Below the pieces are notes generated by a model. It had not been told where the DNA came from. It did not search any database and saw only the letters and a program-made list of their open reading frames with translations. A stretch of DNA of 64,000 bases from positions 806,001 to 870,000 of the forward strand of contig CP014761.1 in assembly GCA_001647635.1 (NCBI GenBank), read 5' to 3'. How positions within the stretch are numbered: the stretch's first letter is position 1; each line of letters opens with the position of its first letter. This DNA comes from Leifsonia xyli (GTDB lineage Bacteria; Actinomycetota; Actinomycetes; Actinomycetales; Microbacteriaceae). Both the position numbers and the translations under genes were made by a program. Below, piece by piece: positions 55,477-64,000 of this stretch.

Positions 55477-57095
55477 GCACCACCACCGCCGCACGGCCTG
55501 CGGCACAGTCGACCGCCCCGCAGAAGGGCGGATTCGTGGCGGCTGCCTCGAACTACCTCGAGGACCGCACCAGCATCTCGGGCGCCGTCAAGGAGTTCGG
55601 TCGCAAGATCTTCCCCGACCACTGGTCCTTCCTCCTCGGCGAGGTCGCGCTCTACAGCTTCATCGTCATCCTGCTGTCGGGCACGTTCCTCACGTTCTTC
55701 TTCCAGGCGTCCATGGCCGAGGTGGTCTACCACGGCTCGTACGTCCCGCTGAAGGGCATCGAGATGTCGTCGGCCATGCAGTCGACGCTGAACATCTCGT
55801 TCGAGGTCCGCGGCGGACTGCTGGTCCGTCAGATCCACCACTGGGCGGCACTGCTGTTCGTGGCGGCCATCGGCCTGCACATGCTCCGCATCTTCTTCAC
55901 CGGCGCGTTCCGCAAGCCGCGTGAGCTGAACTGGGTCATCGGCTTCGTCCTCTTCATCCTCGCGATGGGCGAGGGCTTCACCGGCTACTCCCTCCCGGAC
56001 GACCTGCTCTCGGGCAACGGCCTCCGGATCATCGACGGCCTGATCAAGGGCCTGCCGGTGGTCGGCACCTGGATCTCGTTCCTGCTCTTCGGCGGCGAGT
56101 TCCCGGGCACGGCGATCGTCGGACGCCTCTACACGCTGCACATCCTGCTGCTGCCCGCACTGGTCGTGGCCTTCATCGCCCTGCACCTGATGTTCGTGGT
56201 CATCCACAAGCACACGCAGTACGCGGCTCCGGGTCGCACCCAGGGCAACGTCGTGGGCTACCCGGTCCTCCCGGTGTACGCGGCGAAGGCCGGCGGCTTC
56301 TTCTTCATCGTCTTCGGTGTCGTGGCGCTGCTCGCGTCGTTCTTCACGATCAACCCGATCTGGAACTACGGCCCGTACGACCCCTCCCCCGTGTCCGCCG
56401 GTACGCAGCCGGACTGGTACATCGGCTTCGCGGACGGCGCCCTGCGTCTGGTCCCGCCGGGCTGGGAGTTCGTGTGGCTGAACCGCACCTGGTCGTTCAA
56501 CATCATCATCCCGGTGGCGATCCTCGGACTGTTCATCGTGACGGTCATGATCTACCCGTTCCTCGAGGCGTGGGTGACCGGCGACAAGCGCGAGCACCAC
56601 ATCCTGGACCGTCCGCGCAACGCCCCGACCCGCACCGCCATCGGCGCCGCCGGCGTCACGTTCTACGCGGTCTTCTGGGCGGCGGCGAGCTCGGACATCA
56701 TGGCGACGCACTTCAAGCTGACGATGGAGGGCGTGATCCACGCCCTGCAGCTGCTGCTGTTCGTCGGACCGCTGATCGCCTACGTCGTGACCAAGCGCGT
56801 CTGCATCGCCCTGCAGAAGAAGGACCGCTCGATCGCCTTGCACGGCTACGAGTCGGGCCGCATCGTGAAGCTCCCCGGTGGCGAGTTCATCGAGGTGCAC
56901 GAGCAGCTGAGCGACTACGAGCGCTGGCGTCTGGTCTCGTACGAGACCTACGAGCCGCTGATGCTCCGCCCGAACCGCCGCGGCAAGATCACCGCTGCGA
57001 ACCGGGTGCGCGCCGGCCTCTCCCGCTGGTTCTTCGAGGACCGTCTCGTTCCGCCGACCCGCGGCGAGCTCGAGTCGGGCCACGGCGAGCACTGA
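55473..57095 (+). CDS. qcrB: Cytochrome b subunit of the bc1 complex
   Basis: 540 residues. Haem-binding histidines occur in QIHHWAALLFVAAIGLHMLR and in LHILLLPALVVAFIALHLMF. GEGFTGYSLPDDLLSGNGLR forms the quinol site, and the C-terminal extension found in actinobacterial QcrB is present. TTG 55473 overlaps the qcrA stop (TTGA), with GGGAG 6 bases upstream. Confidence 0.93.
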   Translation: MSTTTAARPAAQSTAPQKGGFVAAASNYLEDRTSISGAVKEFGRKIFPDHWSFLLGEVALYSFIVILLSGTFLTFFFQASMAEVVYHGSYVPLKGIEMSSAMQSTLNISFEVRGGLLVRQIHHWAALLFVAAIGLHMLRIFFTGAFRKPRELNWVIGFVLFILAMGEGFTGYSLPDDLLSGNGLRIIDGLIKGLPVVGTWISFLLFGGEFPGTAIVGRLYTLHILLLPALVVAFIALHLMFVVIHKHTQYAAPGRTQGNVVGYPVLPVYAAKAGGFFFIVFGVVALLASFFTINPIWNYGPYDPSPVSAGTQPDWYIGFADGALRLVPPGWEFVWLNRTWSFNIIIPVAILGLFIVTVMIYPFLEAWVTGDKREHHILDRPRNAPTRTAIGAAGVTFYAVFWAAASSDIMATHFKLTMEGVIHALQLLLFVGPLIAYVVTKRVCIALQKKDRSIALHGYESGRIVKLPGGEFIEVHEQLSDYERWRLVSYETYEPLMLRPNRRGKITAANRVRAGLSRWFFEDRLVPPTRGELESGHGEH

Positions 57096-57110
57096 CCCAT
57101 CCCGCGTGAC

Positions 57111-57142
57111 AAGCGCCGGCGCGAGCGATCGCGCCGGCGCTT
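57111..57142 (+). terminator. Intrinsic terminator of ctaE-qcrCAB
   Basis: A perfect 14-bp GC-rich stem (57111-57124 with 57129-57142) closes a GCGA tetraloop and is followed by one more T. Its position argues against the ATG at 57106 as start of the next gene. Confidence 0.75.
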
Positions 57143-57171
57143 TCGCGTATCCCCGACAGGAAGCCGAAACC

Positions 57172-57987
57172 GTGCCGCGTGACCTCCCCCGCCTCGCCGC
57201 CTGGCTGCGCTGCCCTGTCTGCGCGGCGGACCTCGAGCAGGTCGACCGCCTGACCCTCGGTTGCACCAACGGCCACCGTCACGACGTCAACAAGCGCGGC
57301 TTCGTCTCGCTGCTCGGCGGCGGAAGCAAGCACCTGGGCGACTCCACCGAGATGCTCGACGCCCGCGACCGCGTGCTCGAGGGCGGCGCCTACTCCCCCA
57401 TCGCGTCGGCGGTGGCGGCCAGCGCCGCCGGTGTGCGCATCCTCGACGCGGGAGCCGGCACCGGCTACTACCTGCGCGCCGCCCTCGCCCCATCCCCCGA
57501 GGCGAGCGGCCTGGCGATGGACCTGTCCCCGCAGGCGGTCGCCCGCGCCGTCCGCTCCTCCGAGCGCGTGGACGGCCTGGTGGCCGACACCTGGCGTCCC
57601 CTCCCCGTGCGCTCCGGACTGGTCGATGCGGTCCTCGACGTGTTCGCCCCTCGGAACCTTCCCGAGTTCCACCGCGTCCTGCGCCCAGGCGGACTCCTCG
57701 TGGTCGTGGTCCCGCGGGCCGACCATCTTGCGTCGCTGCGTGCGGCGGGCACCATGCTCGACATCCCGTCCGACAAGGCGGACGACGTCATCCACGCCGC
57801 AGAGCCCCTGTACGCCCTGCAGGCGCGCGAGCACGTGGCATACGACCTGGCACTCACCGACGAGCTGCGAGCGTCCCTGGTGGGCATGGGCCCGTCCGCC
57901 CGACACACCGCTGGAGTCTCGGCACCCGACCTCGCCGTCGACACGACGCGCGTCTCCGTCGACGTCCTCACCTTCGCCCGCCGCTGA
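57172..57987 (+). CDS. RlmA-type 23S rRNA (guanine-N1) methyltransferase
   Basis: 271 residues. The N-terminal zinc-binding region LRCPVCAADL with CTNGH (three Cys, one His) and HDVNKRGFVSLL is the hallmark of the RlmA/TlrB family. The SAM-binding motif RILDAGAGTGYYLRAAL and [19 protein letters not shown] follow. The family methylates G745 or G748 of 23S rRNA; group II members can confer tylosin resistance together with other enzymes. Which base is used here cannot be told. GTG 57172 has GGAAG 8 bases upstream and lies beyond the qcrB terminator. Confidence 0.83.
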   Translation: MPRDLPRLAAWLRCPVCAADLEQVDRLTLGCTNGHRHDVNKRGFVSLLGGGSKHLGDSTEMLDARDRVLEGGAYSPIASAVAASAAGVRILDAGAGTGYYLRAALAPSPEASGLAMDLSPQAVARAVRSSERVDGLVADTWRPLPVRSGLVDAVLDVFAPRNLPEFHRVLRPGGLLVVVVPRADHLASLRAAGTMLDIPSDKADDVIHAAEPLYALQAREHVAYDLALTDELRASLVGMGPSARHTAGVSAPDLAVDTTRVSVDVLTFARR

Positions 57988-58753
57988 CGCGGCCTCCAGG
58001 CCGCCGCCGCGACGGCGGCTGCGCACGGGCGTCACAGTGCGCTGGCCCCGCCACACGCGACCCAGCCACCCCGCCACCGCGTCTGCGATTTGGTTGCCCC
58101 AATACGCCGTGGGACCTTCTCCCACAAAGGCGTGTTGCGTCAACCAGGCCGGCGCCGCGGCGACTGCGCACGGGCGTCATAGTGCGCTGGCCCGCCAGAC
58201 GTGAGCCGTTCGCCCCGCCACTACGCCTGCGATCTGGTTGACCCGACACGCCGATCGGCCGCCTCCTGCGACGGCGTGTTGCGTCAAGCAGAGTTCGCGG
58301 CGGCCTGTGAGGACTGGTGGGTGTGGGCGGCGCAGCTCCGCGCCGGCGGGGGCCGCATCCATGAGACGCAACACGCCGTTACGGGGTCCGCGAAGCAGCG
58401 TGTTACGTCCCATGGCTGACCCCGCCGTGCGGGTGGCGTGCTATCCAGCGTCCAGACAACGCGCTACGCCGTGCCGTCCGCGTCGCGCGACAGCGTGTTC
58501 CGTCAAGCAGAGGTCGTGACAGGCATCCACTGGTCCCAACACGCCGTTATACCCCCGTAGGTAACGGCGTGTTGGGACCAGTGGATGCGAGCGGAACAGG
58601 TCAGCTCCGGCCGGGCCGCATCCATGGGACGCGACACGCCGCTACGGGGCACGCCTAACGGCGTGTTGCGCCCCATCGATGGGGTCGGGGTGCCGGCGCA
58701 CACGACGAAGGCCGCCTCCCAGCGGGAGACGACCCTCGTACGGACGTGCGTGG
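57988..58753. repeat. 766-bp non-coding gap filled by a cluster of related hairpin repeats
   Basis: No gene is credible here. Five clear hairpins and one degenerate hairpin share the half-site AACACGCCG (or GACACGCCG) with its complement. Left and right arms: 58091-58108/58129-58146 (15 of 18 match), 58233-58253/58272-58292 (18 of 21), 58359-58378/58396-58415 (17 of 20), 58452-58468/58491-58508 (weak), 58523-58549/58562-58588 (27 of 27), 58624-58644/58656-58676 (18 of 21). The outer arms differ (TTGACGC, GGGACGC, TGGTCCC types). Direct repeats also occur, with a period near 145 bases (58019-58109 and 58164-58253) and again at 58331-58386 and 58600-58647. The gap lies between convergent genes. 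Confidence 0.85.
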
Positions 58754-59176
58754 TTACCGGGCGAAGTAGCCGCGGTAGTACTCGTAGACCCAGCCGACGA
58801 TGCAGACCAGGCTGAAGGCGACGCCGATGAAGCAGATCCAGATGCCGACGGCGAGGCCGAGGATGACCAGGCCGGCGCCGAAGGCCAGCGCGATCGGCCA
58901 CCAGCTCCACGGGCTGAAGTGCCCGAGCTCCGGGTCGCCGTCGTCGATGTTGGCGTCGAGGCGGTCCTCCGGGAGCTCACCGCCCTGCGAGGCGTGCGAG
59001 CGGCCCACGTAGAACGCGATGAACGCGGACAGGACGGCCGCGAGCAGCATGCCCACGGTTCCGACCCACTCGACGTTCCGGTGGAAGGAGTCGGCGAGGT
59101 TCCACAGCGTGTAGACGATCGCCGACAGGACGAAGAAGATCGACAGGATCCAGAAGAGGATGGCATTGGCGCGCAT
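58754..59176 (-). CDS. ctaF: Cytochrome c oxidase subunit IV (actinobacterial)
   Basis: 140 residues with four membrane helices (about 5-27, 38-60, 90-110, 112-132). It matches the small actinobacterial aa3-oxidase subunit 4; WNLADSFHRNVEWVGTVG and YEYYRGYFAR are typical. It starts 3 bases after the ctaD stop and ends the ctaC-ctaD-ctaF operon, next to the hairpin cluster. Confidence 0.92.
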   Translation of the reverse strand: MRANAILFWILSIFFVLSAIVYTLWNLADSFHRNVEWVGTVGMLLAAVLSAFIAFYVGRSHASQGGELPEDRLDANIDDGDPELGHFSPWSWWPIALAFGAGLVILGLAVGIWICFIGVAFSLVCIVGWVYEYYRGYFAR

Positions 59177-59179
59177 GTG

Positions 59180-60928
59180 CTACTTCACCTCGTCGTTCGC
59201 GACGTCGTGGACGGGGGCGTCGGGGGCGTCCTTCGCCGGGCCGATGCCGATCGGGATACCGGCCTCCGGGTGGTTCAAGTCGAACGCCGGCGACTCCGAA
59301 CGGATGCGCGGGATCGACGTGAAGTTGTGCCGCGGCGGCGGGCAGCTGGTCGCCCACTCGAGCGAGCGTCCGTAGCCCCACGGGTCGTTGACCGTGACCT
59401 TCGGCGCGTTGCGCGCGGTCAGGTACACGTTGACGAAGAACGGGATCATCGAGATCGCCAGGATGCCGGCGCCGATCGACGAGACCTGGTTCATCCAGGT
59501 GAAGCCGTCCGACGGCAGGTAGGTGGCGTACCGGCGCGGCATGCCCACGACGCCCAGCCAGTGCTGGATGAGGAACGTCGTGTGGAAGCCGATGAACAGC
59601 AGCCAGAAGTGCCACTTGCCCAGGCGGTCGTTGAGCATCTTGCCGGTCCACTTCGGCCACCAGAAGTAGAAGCCGGCGAACATCGCGAACACGACGGTTC
59701 CGAACACCACGTAGTGGAAGTGGGCGACGACGAAGTACGTGTCGGACACGTGGAAGTCGAGCGGTGGCGAGGCCAGGATGACACCGGTCAGACCACCGAA
59801 CGTGAACGTGATCAGGAAGCCGATCGACCACAGCATCGGCGACTCGAACGTGAGCGAGCCGCGCCACATCGTGCCGACCCAGTTGAAGATCTTCACGCCG
59901 GTCGGGACCGCGATGAGCATCGTCATCAGCGAGAACCACGGCAGCAGCACCGAGCCGGTCACGTACATGTGGTGCGCCCACACGGTGACGGACAGGGCAG
60001 CGATCGCGATCGTCGCGTAGATCAGCGTCTTGTATCCGAAGATCGGCTTACGGCTGAAGACCGGGAAGATCTCGGACACGATGCCGAAGAACGGCAGCGC
60101 GATGATGTACACCTCGGGATGGCCGAAGAACCAGAACAGGTGCTGCCAGAGCAGGGCTCCGCCGTTCGCGGCGTCGTAGATGTGCGCGTCGAACACGCGG
60201 TCGGCGGCCAGGGCGAACAGCGCGGCGGCGAGGACCGGGAAGGCCATGAGCACGAGGATCGAGGTCACCAGGGTGTTCCAGGTGAAGATCGGCATGCGGA
60301 ACATGGTCATGCCCGGCGCGCGCATCGTGATGATCGTCGTGATGAAGTTCACGGCGCCGAGGATGGTGCCGAAGCCGGAGAGGCCGAGGCCCAGCACCCA
60401 CAGGTTTCCACCGATGCCCGGCGAGAACGTCGTACTCGACAGCGGCGCATAGGCGAACCATCCGAACGAGGCCGCGCCCTGCGGGGTGAGGAAGCCGGCG
60501 ACGGCGATCAGCGAGCCGAACGAGTAGAACCAGTACGCCAGCGCGTTCAGCCGCGGGAAGGCGACGTCGGGCGCGCCGATCTGCAGCGGCATGAGCACGT
60601 TCGCGAAGCCCGCGAACAGCGGGGTCGCGAACATGAGCAGCATGATCGTGCCGTGCATGGTGAAGAGCTGGTTGTACTGCTCCTTCGTCTGCACGACCTG
60701 CAGGCCCGGCTCGAAGAGCTGGGCGCGGATGATCAGCGCCATCACGCCGCCGATGAGGAAGTACACGAACGACGAGATCAGGTACATGTACCCGATCGTC
60801 TTGTGGTCGGTCGACGTGATGTAGTTCACGAGGATGTTGCCCTTGCGCGCCACGCCGTTGGCGGACACGAACGAGGGCGTGGGCTTCGGGGCGGTGGTCG
60901 CCCCCGGTGCCGGTGCTGTCGTCGTCAT
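59180..60928 (-). CDS. ctaD: Cytochrome c oxidase subunit I
   Basis: 582 residues, twelve-helix haem-copper oxidase core. The haem a histidine in [14 protein letters not shown], the CuB/Tyr motif [14 protein letters not shown], the CuB histidine pair in WAHHMYV, and [13 protein letters not shown] for the haem ligands are all present. The E/D/K channel residues appear normal. It reduces oxygen and pumps protons in the bc1-aa3 supercomplex. It follows ctaC by 9 bases. Confidence 0.95.
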   Translation of the reverse strand: MTTTAPAPGATTAPKPTPSFVSANGVARKGNILVNYITSTDHKTIGYMYLISSFVYFLIGGVMALIIRAQLFEPGLQVVQTKEQYNQLFTMHGTIMLLMFATPLFAGFANVLMPLQIGAPDVAFPRLNALAYWFYSFGSLIAVAGFLTPQGAASFGWFAYAPLSSTTFSPGIGGNLWVLGLGLSGFGTILGAVNFITTIITMRAPGMTMFRMPIFTWNTLVTSILVLMAFPVLAAALFALAADRVFDAHIYDAANGGALLWQHLFWFFGHPEVYIIALPFFGIVSEIFPVFSRKPIFGYKTLIYATIAIAALSVTVWAHHMYVTGSVLLPWFSLMTMLIAVPTGVKIFNWVGTMWRGSLTFESPMLWSIGFLITFTFGGLTGVILASPPLDFHVSDTYFVVAHFHYVVFGTVVFAMFAGFYFWWPKWTGKMLNDRLGKWHFWLLFIGFHTTFLIQHWLGVVGMPRRYATYLPSDGFTWMNQVSSIGAGILAISMIPFFVNVYLTARNAPKVTVNDPWGYGRSLEWATSCPPPRHNFTSIPRIRSESPAFDLNHPEAGIPIGIGPAKDAPDAPVHDVANDEVK

Positions 60929-60937
60929 CAGTGCGTC

Positions 60938-61837
60938 CTACTCGTTGCCGCCCTGGGGACCCGAAGGGGTGCCCCGGCCCGGCAGGTTCTGGTTGCGGTC
61001 GTACTCGGAGCCCAGCTGGCCCTCGTATCCCTGGTCCTTGAGCTTCTGGATGTGCGCGTCGTACTCGGACTGCGACACGATCTTGACGTTGAAGAGCATC
61101 GCGGAGTGGTACTCGCCGCAGAGCTCGGCGCACTTGCCGACGAAGGTACCGGTGCGGTCCGTCGTCTCGAAGTACATGTAGTTGGTCTTGCCCGGGATGA
61201 CGTCCTTCTTGTAGAGCATCGCCGGCACCCAGAAGGAGTGGATCACATCGCGCGAGTCGAGCTGGATGGTGATCTTCTTGTTCTCGGGGAGGTACAGGGT
61301 CGGGACCTCGCCCTCCTGGACCGAGCCGGGAGTGGCGCTGTTGTCGTCCGGCTGGACCTGGATTCCCGGGTCGTAGACGTTGTCGCTGACGTAGTTGAAG
61401 TCCCACGCCCACTGCTTGGCGTACACCTGGATCTTGACGTCGGGGTTGGCGTAGGGCTGCTCGATGGCGGCCTGGTCGCGCGCGGTGAAGGCGAAGAAGC
61501 CGAGCACCAGGATGAGCGGCACGATCGTGTAGAAGATCTCGATCGGCATGTTGTAGCGCAGCTGCACCGGGAGGCCGGTCTGGCCCTTGCGCCGGCGGTA
61601 GACGATGACCGCCCACAGGATCAGGCCCCACACGACGATGCCGACGATGAGGAGGACGATCCAGCTGGTCACCCACAGGCCGCTGATGCGCTCGGTGTGG
61701 TTCGTGACGGGCGGCTCACCCTCGACGAAGCCCGGGAGGAATCCGTGCAGCTGGGCCTGAGTGCAGCCCGCGAGCGCTACGACGAGCGTCGCGGCGATCG
61801 GGATGGCAGCCCATCGGAGACGGCGATTGTGACGCAC
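60938..61837 (-). CDS. ctaC: Cytochrome c oxidase subunit II (lipoprotein)
   Basis: 299 residues. A lipoprotein signal peptide ends in VALAGC, so the mature protein is probably lipid-anchored. Two membrane helices follow, then the CuA domain with CAELCGEYHSAM holding the binuclear copper, and QWAWDFNY as the electron-entry segment. It takes electrons from QcrC. GTG start with AAAGG about 6 bases upstream. First gene of the ctaCDF operon. Confidence 0.95.
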   Translation of the reverse strand: MRHNRRLRWAAIPIAATLVVALAGCTQAQLHGFLPGFVEGEPPVTNHTERISGLWVTSWIVLLIVGIVVWGLILWAVIVYRRRKGQTGLPVQLRYNMPIEIFYTIVPLILVLGFFAFTARDQAAIEQPYANPDVKIQVYAKQWAWDFNYVSDNVYDPGIQVQPDDNSATPGSVQEGEVPTLYLPENKKITIQLDSRDVIHSFWVPAMLYKKDVIPGKTNYMYFETTDRTGTFVGKCAELCGEYHSAMLFNVKIVSQSEYDAHIQKLKDQGYEGQLGSEYDRNQNLPGRGTPSGPQGGNE

Positions 61838-61931
61838 CGGTGACCTTTCGAGTGACTACTGGGACAGTTCACATGCAACTGTATGTGGCTGTCTCTACCC
61901 TACTCCGACTGACACCCTGATCCGAACAAAA

Positions 61932-61955
61932 GGGCCGCCCCGAGAGGGGCGGCCC
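61932..61955 (-). terminator. Intrinsic terminator of erpA
   Basis: A perfect 10-bp stem GGGCCGCCCC/GGGGCGGCCC with a 4-base loop is followed on the minus strand by TTTTGTT. The sequence between erpA and this stem contains AGCACAGGAAAA, which also occurs in both copies of the dispersed repeat. Confidence 0.85.
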
Positions 61956-61982
61956 GATGTGTTTTCCTGTGCTATGGAGCGC

Positions 61983-62339
61983 TCAGTGGAACGAGTCTCC
62001 GCAGGCGCAGGAGCCGGTGGCGTTGGGGTTGTCGATGGTGAAACCCTGCTTCTGGATGGTGTCCTCGAAGTCGATCGTCGCACCGTCGAGGTACGGGACG
62101 CTCATCTTGTCGACGATGACCTCCACCCCGTCGAAGTCGACGGTCGCGTCCCCGTCGAGCATGCGCTCGTCGAAGTAGAGCTGGTAGATCAGACCCGAGC
62201 ATCCACCGGGCTGGACGGCGACGCGCAGACGCAGGTCGTCGCGGCCCTCCTGCTCGAGCAGGCTCTTGACCTTGGAGGCCGCGGTGTCGGTCAGGCCGAC
62301 GCCGTGGGCCTTGGTCGCGGTCAGCGTTGTGTCGGTCAT
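61983..62339 (-). CDS. erpA: Iron-sulfur cluster insertion protein (ErpA/HesB type)
   Basis: 118 residues. The three conserved cysteines are in QPGGCSG and CACG near the C-terminus. Proteins of this family hand 4Fe-4S clusters to target enzymes; likely clients encoded nearby include LipA and the respiratory Rieske protein, but no partner is proven. AAGGAG lies 5 bases before ATG 62339. Length is normal. Confidence 0.92.
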   Translation of the reverse strand: MTDTTLTATKAHGVGLTDTAASKVKSLLEQEGRDDLRLRVAVQPGGCSGLIYQLYFDERMLDGDATVDFDGVEVIVDKMSVPYLDGATIDFEDTIQKQGFTIDNPNATGSCACGDSFH

Positions 62340-62416
62340 GGGGCTCCTTCGGAAGGATGTTTCTGACTCCGGAACGAAATCTGGGTCGATTGTACGACTT
62401 CCCGGTGGGAATTGAT

Positions 62417-63856
62417 TCAGGATGCCTCGCGCGCGTTCAGCCGCGCAAGCAGGAGCGCCTCGGTGAGGATCGCCCGCTTGAACACGCCGAGGTGGAGCGA
62501 CTCGTTCGGGCTGTGCGCCCGCGTGTCGGGGTCCTCGACTCCGGTGACCAGGATCTGCGCCTCCGGGAACTCGCGGACGAGGTCGGCGATGAACGGGATG
62601 GATCCGCCGATGCCGGTCTCGACCGCCTCCTTGCCCCACGCGTCGGTCATGGCGCGCTTGGCCTCGGTCGCCGCCCAGCCGGCCGTGTCCACGAGGAAGG
62701 GGTCGCCCAGGTCGACGTCCTCGATCGTGACGTGCGCGCCGAACGGCGCGTGCGCCCGCAGGTGCCGCTCCAGCGCCTCGTACGCCTCCCGGGCCGGCTG
62801 CCCGGGCGCGACGCGCGAGCTGACGCGCACCGCGACGCTCGGCAGCAGCGTGTTGGACGCGTTGGCGACGGTGGGCGCGTCGATGCCGGTGATGGTGATG
62901 GTCGGCTGCGACCACATCCGGGACAGGATGGGCCCGGTGCCGATGCTGGTCACACCATCGAGGAACGCGGCGTCCTTCGCCAGCTCCTCCTCGCTGAACG
63001 CAGGCGGCTCGGCGGCGTCGGTGTAGGAGCTGAGGCCCTCGACGGCCACCGACCCCTTCTCGTCGTGCAGGGTCGCCAGCAGCTTGACCATGGCGAGCAT
63101 CGCGTCTGGGGCCGCGCCGCCGTACATGCCCGAGTGCGAGGCGTGCTCCAGCGTCGAGACGGTGAGCTTGAACGTGACGTTGCCGCGCAGCGACACGGTG
63201 AGTGCCGGGGTGTTCACGTCGACGTTGTCGGAGTCGGCGACGACGATCACGTCTGCGGCCAGCGCCTCCTTGTTCTGCTCCAGGAAGTGCGCGAAGGAGC
63301 GGGAGCCGAACTCCTCCTCCCCCTCGATGAAAACGGCGAGGCCGAGCTCGAGGTCGTCGCCGAAGGTGTCGCGCAGCGCGCGGACGGAGGCGACGTGCGC
63401 GAGCACGCCCGCCTTGTCGTCGGCGGCGCCACGCGCGTACAGGCGGTCGCCGCGCACGGTCGGCTCGAACGGCGGCGTCTCCCACAGAGCCTCGTCGCCC
63501 TCCGGCTGGACGTCGTGGTGCGCGTACAGCAGGACGGTCGGGCGGCCGTTGCGCGCAGCGCGCGTGGCGAGCACGGCGGGCTGGCCGAGGGTCTCGCCGT
63601 CCGCGGTCGGCGCCTGCTTGATCTCGACCGAGTCGAACATCCCGGTATCGCTCAGGAGGCCGGCCACGGCTTCGGCGCTGCGGCGGACGTTGGCGGGGTC
63701 GAACGCCGACCACGACACCGACGGGATGCGCACGAGCTGCGAGAGGTCGGCGACGGCGGAGGGCATCCCGCGGTCGACCGCGGTGCGCACCGCCCGCTCG
63801 GCGGGGTCGGACGAACCGGAAGTCGCCGGATCGGGAGTCTGCTGGCTGTCTGTCAT
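62417..63856 (-). CDS. M20 family dipeptidase
   Basis: 479 residues. Metal-site motifs are LYAHHDVQPEG, GAADDKAGVLAHVA and the EGEEEFGS glutamates, followed by a dimerisation domain inserted mid-sequence. All metal ligands of the M20 (carboxypeptidase/dipeptidase) family are present. It probably cleaves dipeptides in the cytoplasm. It is divergent from a DUF3043 gene, an arrangement shared with many actinobacteria. Confidence 0.9.
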   Translation of the reverse strand: MTDSQQTPDPATSGSSDPAERAVRTAVDRGMPSAVADLSQLVRIPSVSWSAFDPANVRRSAEAVAGLLSDTGMFDSVEIKQAPTADGETLGQPAVLATRAARNGRPTVLLYAHHDVQPEGDEALWETPPFEPTVRGDRLYARGAADDKAGVLAHVASVRALRDTFGDDLELGLAVFIEGEEEFGSRSFAHFLEQNKEALAADVIVVADSDNVDVNTPALTVSLRGNVTFKLTVSTLEHASHSGMYGGAAPDAMLAMVKLLATLHDEKGSVAVEGLSSYTDAAEPPAFSEEELAKDAAFLDGVTSIGTGPILSRMWSQPTITITGIDAPTVANASNTLLPSVAVRVSSRVAPGQPAREAYEALERHLRAHAPFGAHVTIEDVDLGDPFLVDTAGWAATEAKRAMTDAWGKEAVETGIGGSIPFIADLVREFPEAQILVTGVEDPDTRAHSPNESLHLGVFKRAILTEALLLARLNAREAS

Positions 63857-63863
63857 GCGGATA

Positions 63864-63869
63864 ATGTTA
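63864..63869 (-). promoter_or_regulatory. -10 hexamer of a leaderless promoter for the dipeptidase
   Basis: TAACAT on the minus strand, then 7 bases (TATCCGC), then ATG 63856. Confidence 0.5.
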
Positions 63870-63897
63870 AGCGGACCCCAGAATCGAAGGCGCGAAG

Positions 63898-64000
63898 TTG
63901 GCAAAGCGACAGAACCCGGCCGAGGCGGAGACGCCCGCGGTCGAGACCACGGAAGAGACGGCCGCCCGGCTGAAGCAGGGCAAGGGCGCACCCACGCCCT
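63898..64000 (+). CDS. DUF3043 family protein (3' end outside window)
   Basis: Only the first 34 codons are visible, starting at TTG 63898 with GAAGG about 8 bases upstream. The reading AKRQNPAEAE and then GKGAPTP is the usual beginning of DUF3043 proteins, which carry two membrane helices further on. The function is unknown. Divergent from the M20 dipeptidase, as in many actinobacteria. Confidence 0.7.
   Translation, partial: MAKRQNPAEAETPAVETTEETAARLKQGKGAPTP

Noticed and set aside
57106..57171. ATG 57106 as the start of the rRNA methyltransferase
   Set aside because: It lies in front of the qcrB terminator and adds 22 residues with no family match; GTG 57172 has a ribosome site.
58019..58680. 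Hairpin cluster considered as a CRISPR array
   Set aside because: Units are imperfect palindromes of unequal length and spacing, spacers are related to each other, and no cas gene is present.
58177..58910. Short open frames in the repeat gap
   Set aside because: They follow the repeats, lack ribosome sites and family matches, and differ on each strand.

Overview
The window is about 64 kb of high-GC (roughly 70%) actinobacterial chromosome. It looks like Microbacteriaceae and is probably close to Leifsonia. The evidence is the actinobacterial core families (SepH, DUF4193, DUF3093, DUF7455, DUF4191, DUF3043, PAC2, MurT/GatD), the bcc-aa3 supercomplex genes (qcrCAB, ctaCDEF), a lysine/alanine- and acid-rich N-terminus on the principal sigma factor, and very frequent leaderless starts. 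I see no prophage, insertion sequence, integron, CRISPR array, tRNA or rRNA. Most of the window is housekeeping sequence, and the interest lies in altered core enzymes and in repeats.

Layout. 1-9.7 kb holds the conserved cell-division and topoisomerase neighbourhood: DUF3093, DUF4193, sepH, a membrane acyltransferase, a phosphodiesterase, and convergent parC and parE. 9.7-15 kb is a cell-wall module beside the principal sigma factor: a DUF7455 protein, two adjacent alanine-racemase-like genes, then gatD, murT and rpoD on the other strand. 15-28 kb carries an MFS transporter, PAC2, pepA, lpdA, sucB, a membrane pseudokinase, lipB-lipA, DUF4191, RDD and glnA. 28-36 kb carries a membrane-anchored GH26-like hydrolase, glnE, a second glutamine synthetase, a VapBC-type pair and panB. 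36-45 kb carries map, ppgK, kdpD-kdpE, rnpB, a DUF164 coiled-coil protein, a Nif3 family gene and a cytosine-permease family transporter. 45-53 kb carries thyA-folA, DUF1345, a class Ic aminotransferase, a GNAT, dhaKLM and trpD. 53-64 kb carries ctaE-qcrCAB, an rRNA methyltransferase, a 766-bp repeat-filled gap, ctaCDF, erpA, an M20 dipeptidase and the start of a DUF3043 gene.

How the genes work together. lpdA, sucB, lipB and lipA make and use lipoyl groups. The two glutamine synthetases and glnE form the nitrogen-assimilation set. ctaE-qcrCAB and ctaCDF encode the respiratory supercomplex. thyA-folA supply thymidylate.

The most unusual points are these. (1) Two adjacent Alr-like proteins are complementary: the short one has lost the PLP lysine but keeps the catalytic tyrosine domain, while the long one keeps the PLP barrel but has lost the tyrosine loop. 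This suggests an obligate heterodimeric racemase. (2) GatD lacks its nucleophilic cysteine and its partner MurT lacks the zinc-ribbon cysteines, which fits the group B peptidoglycan of this family. (3) A cluster of six related hairpins lies between the methyltransferase gene and ctaF. (4) A long perfect inverted repeat with identical arms and different loops sits between two separate convergent gene pairs. (5) About 18 genes have a -10 hexamer exactly 6 or 7 nt before the start codon. (6) Five otherwise normal genes each lack one base in or next to a short G/C run, which points to residual sequencing indels.
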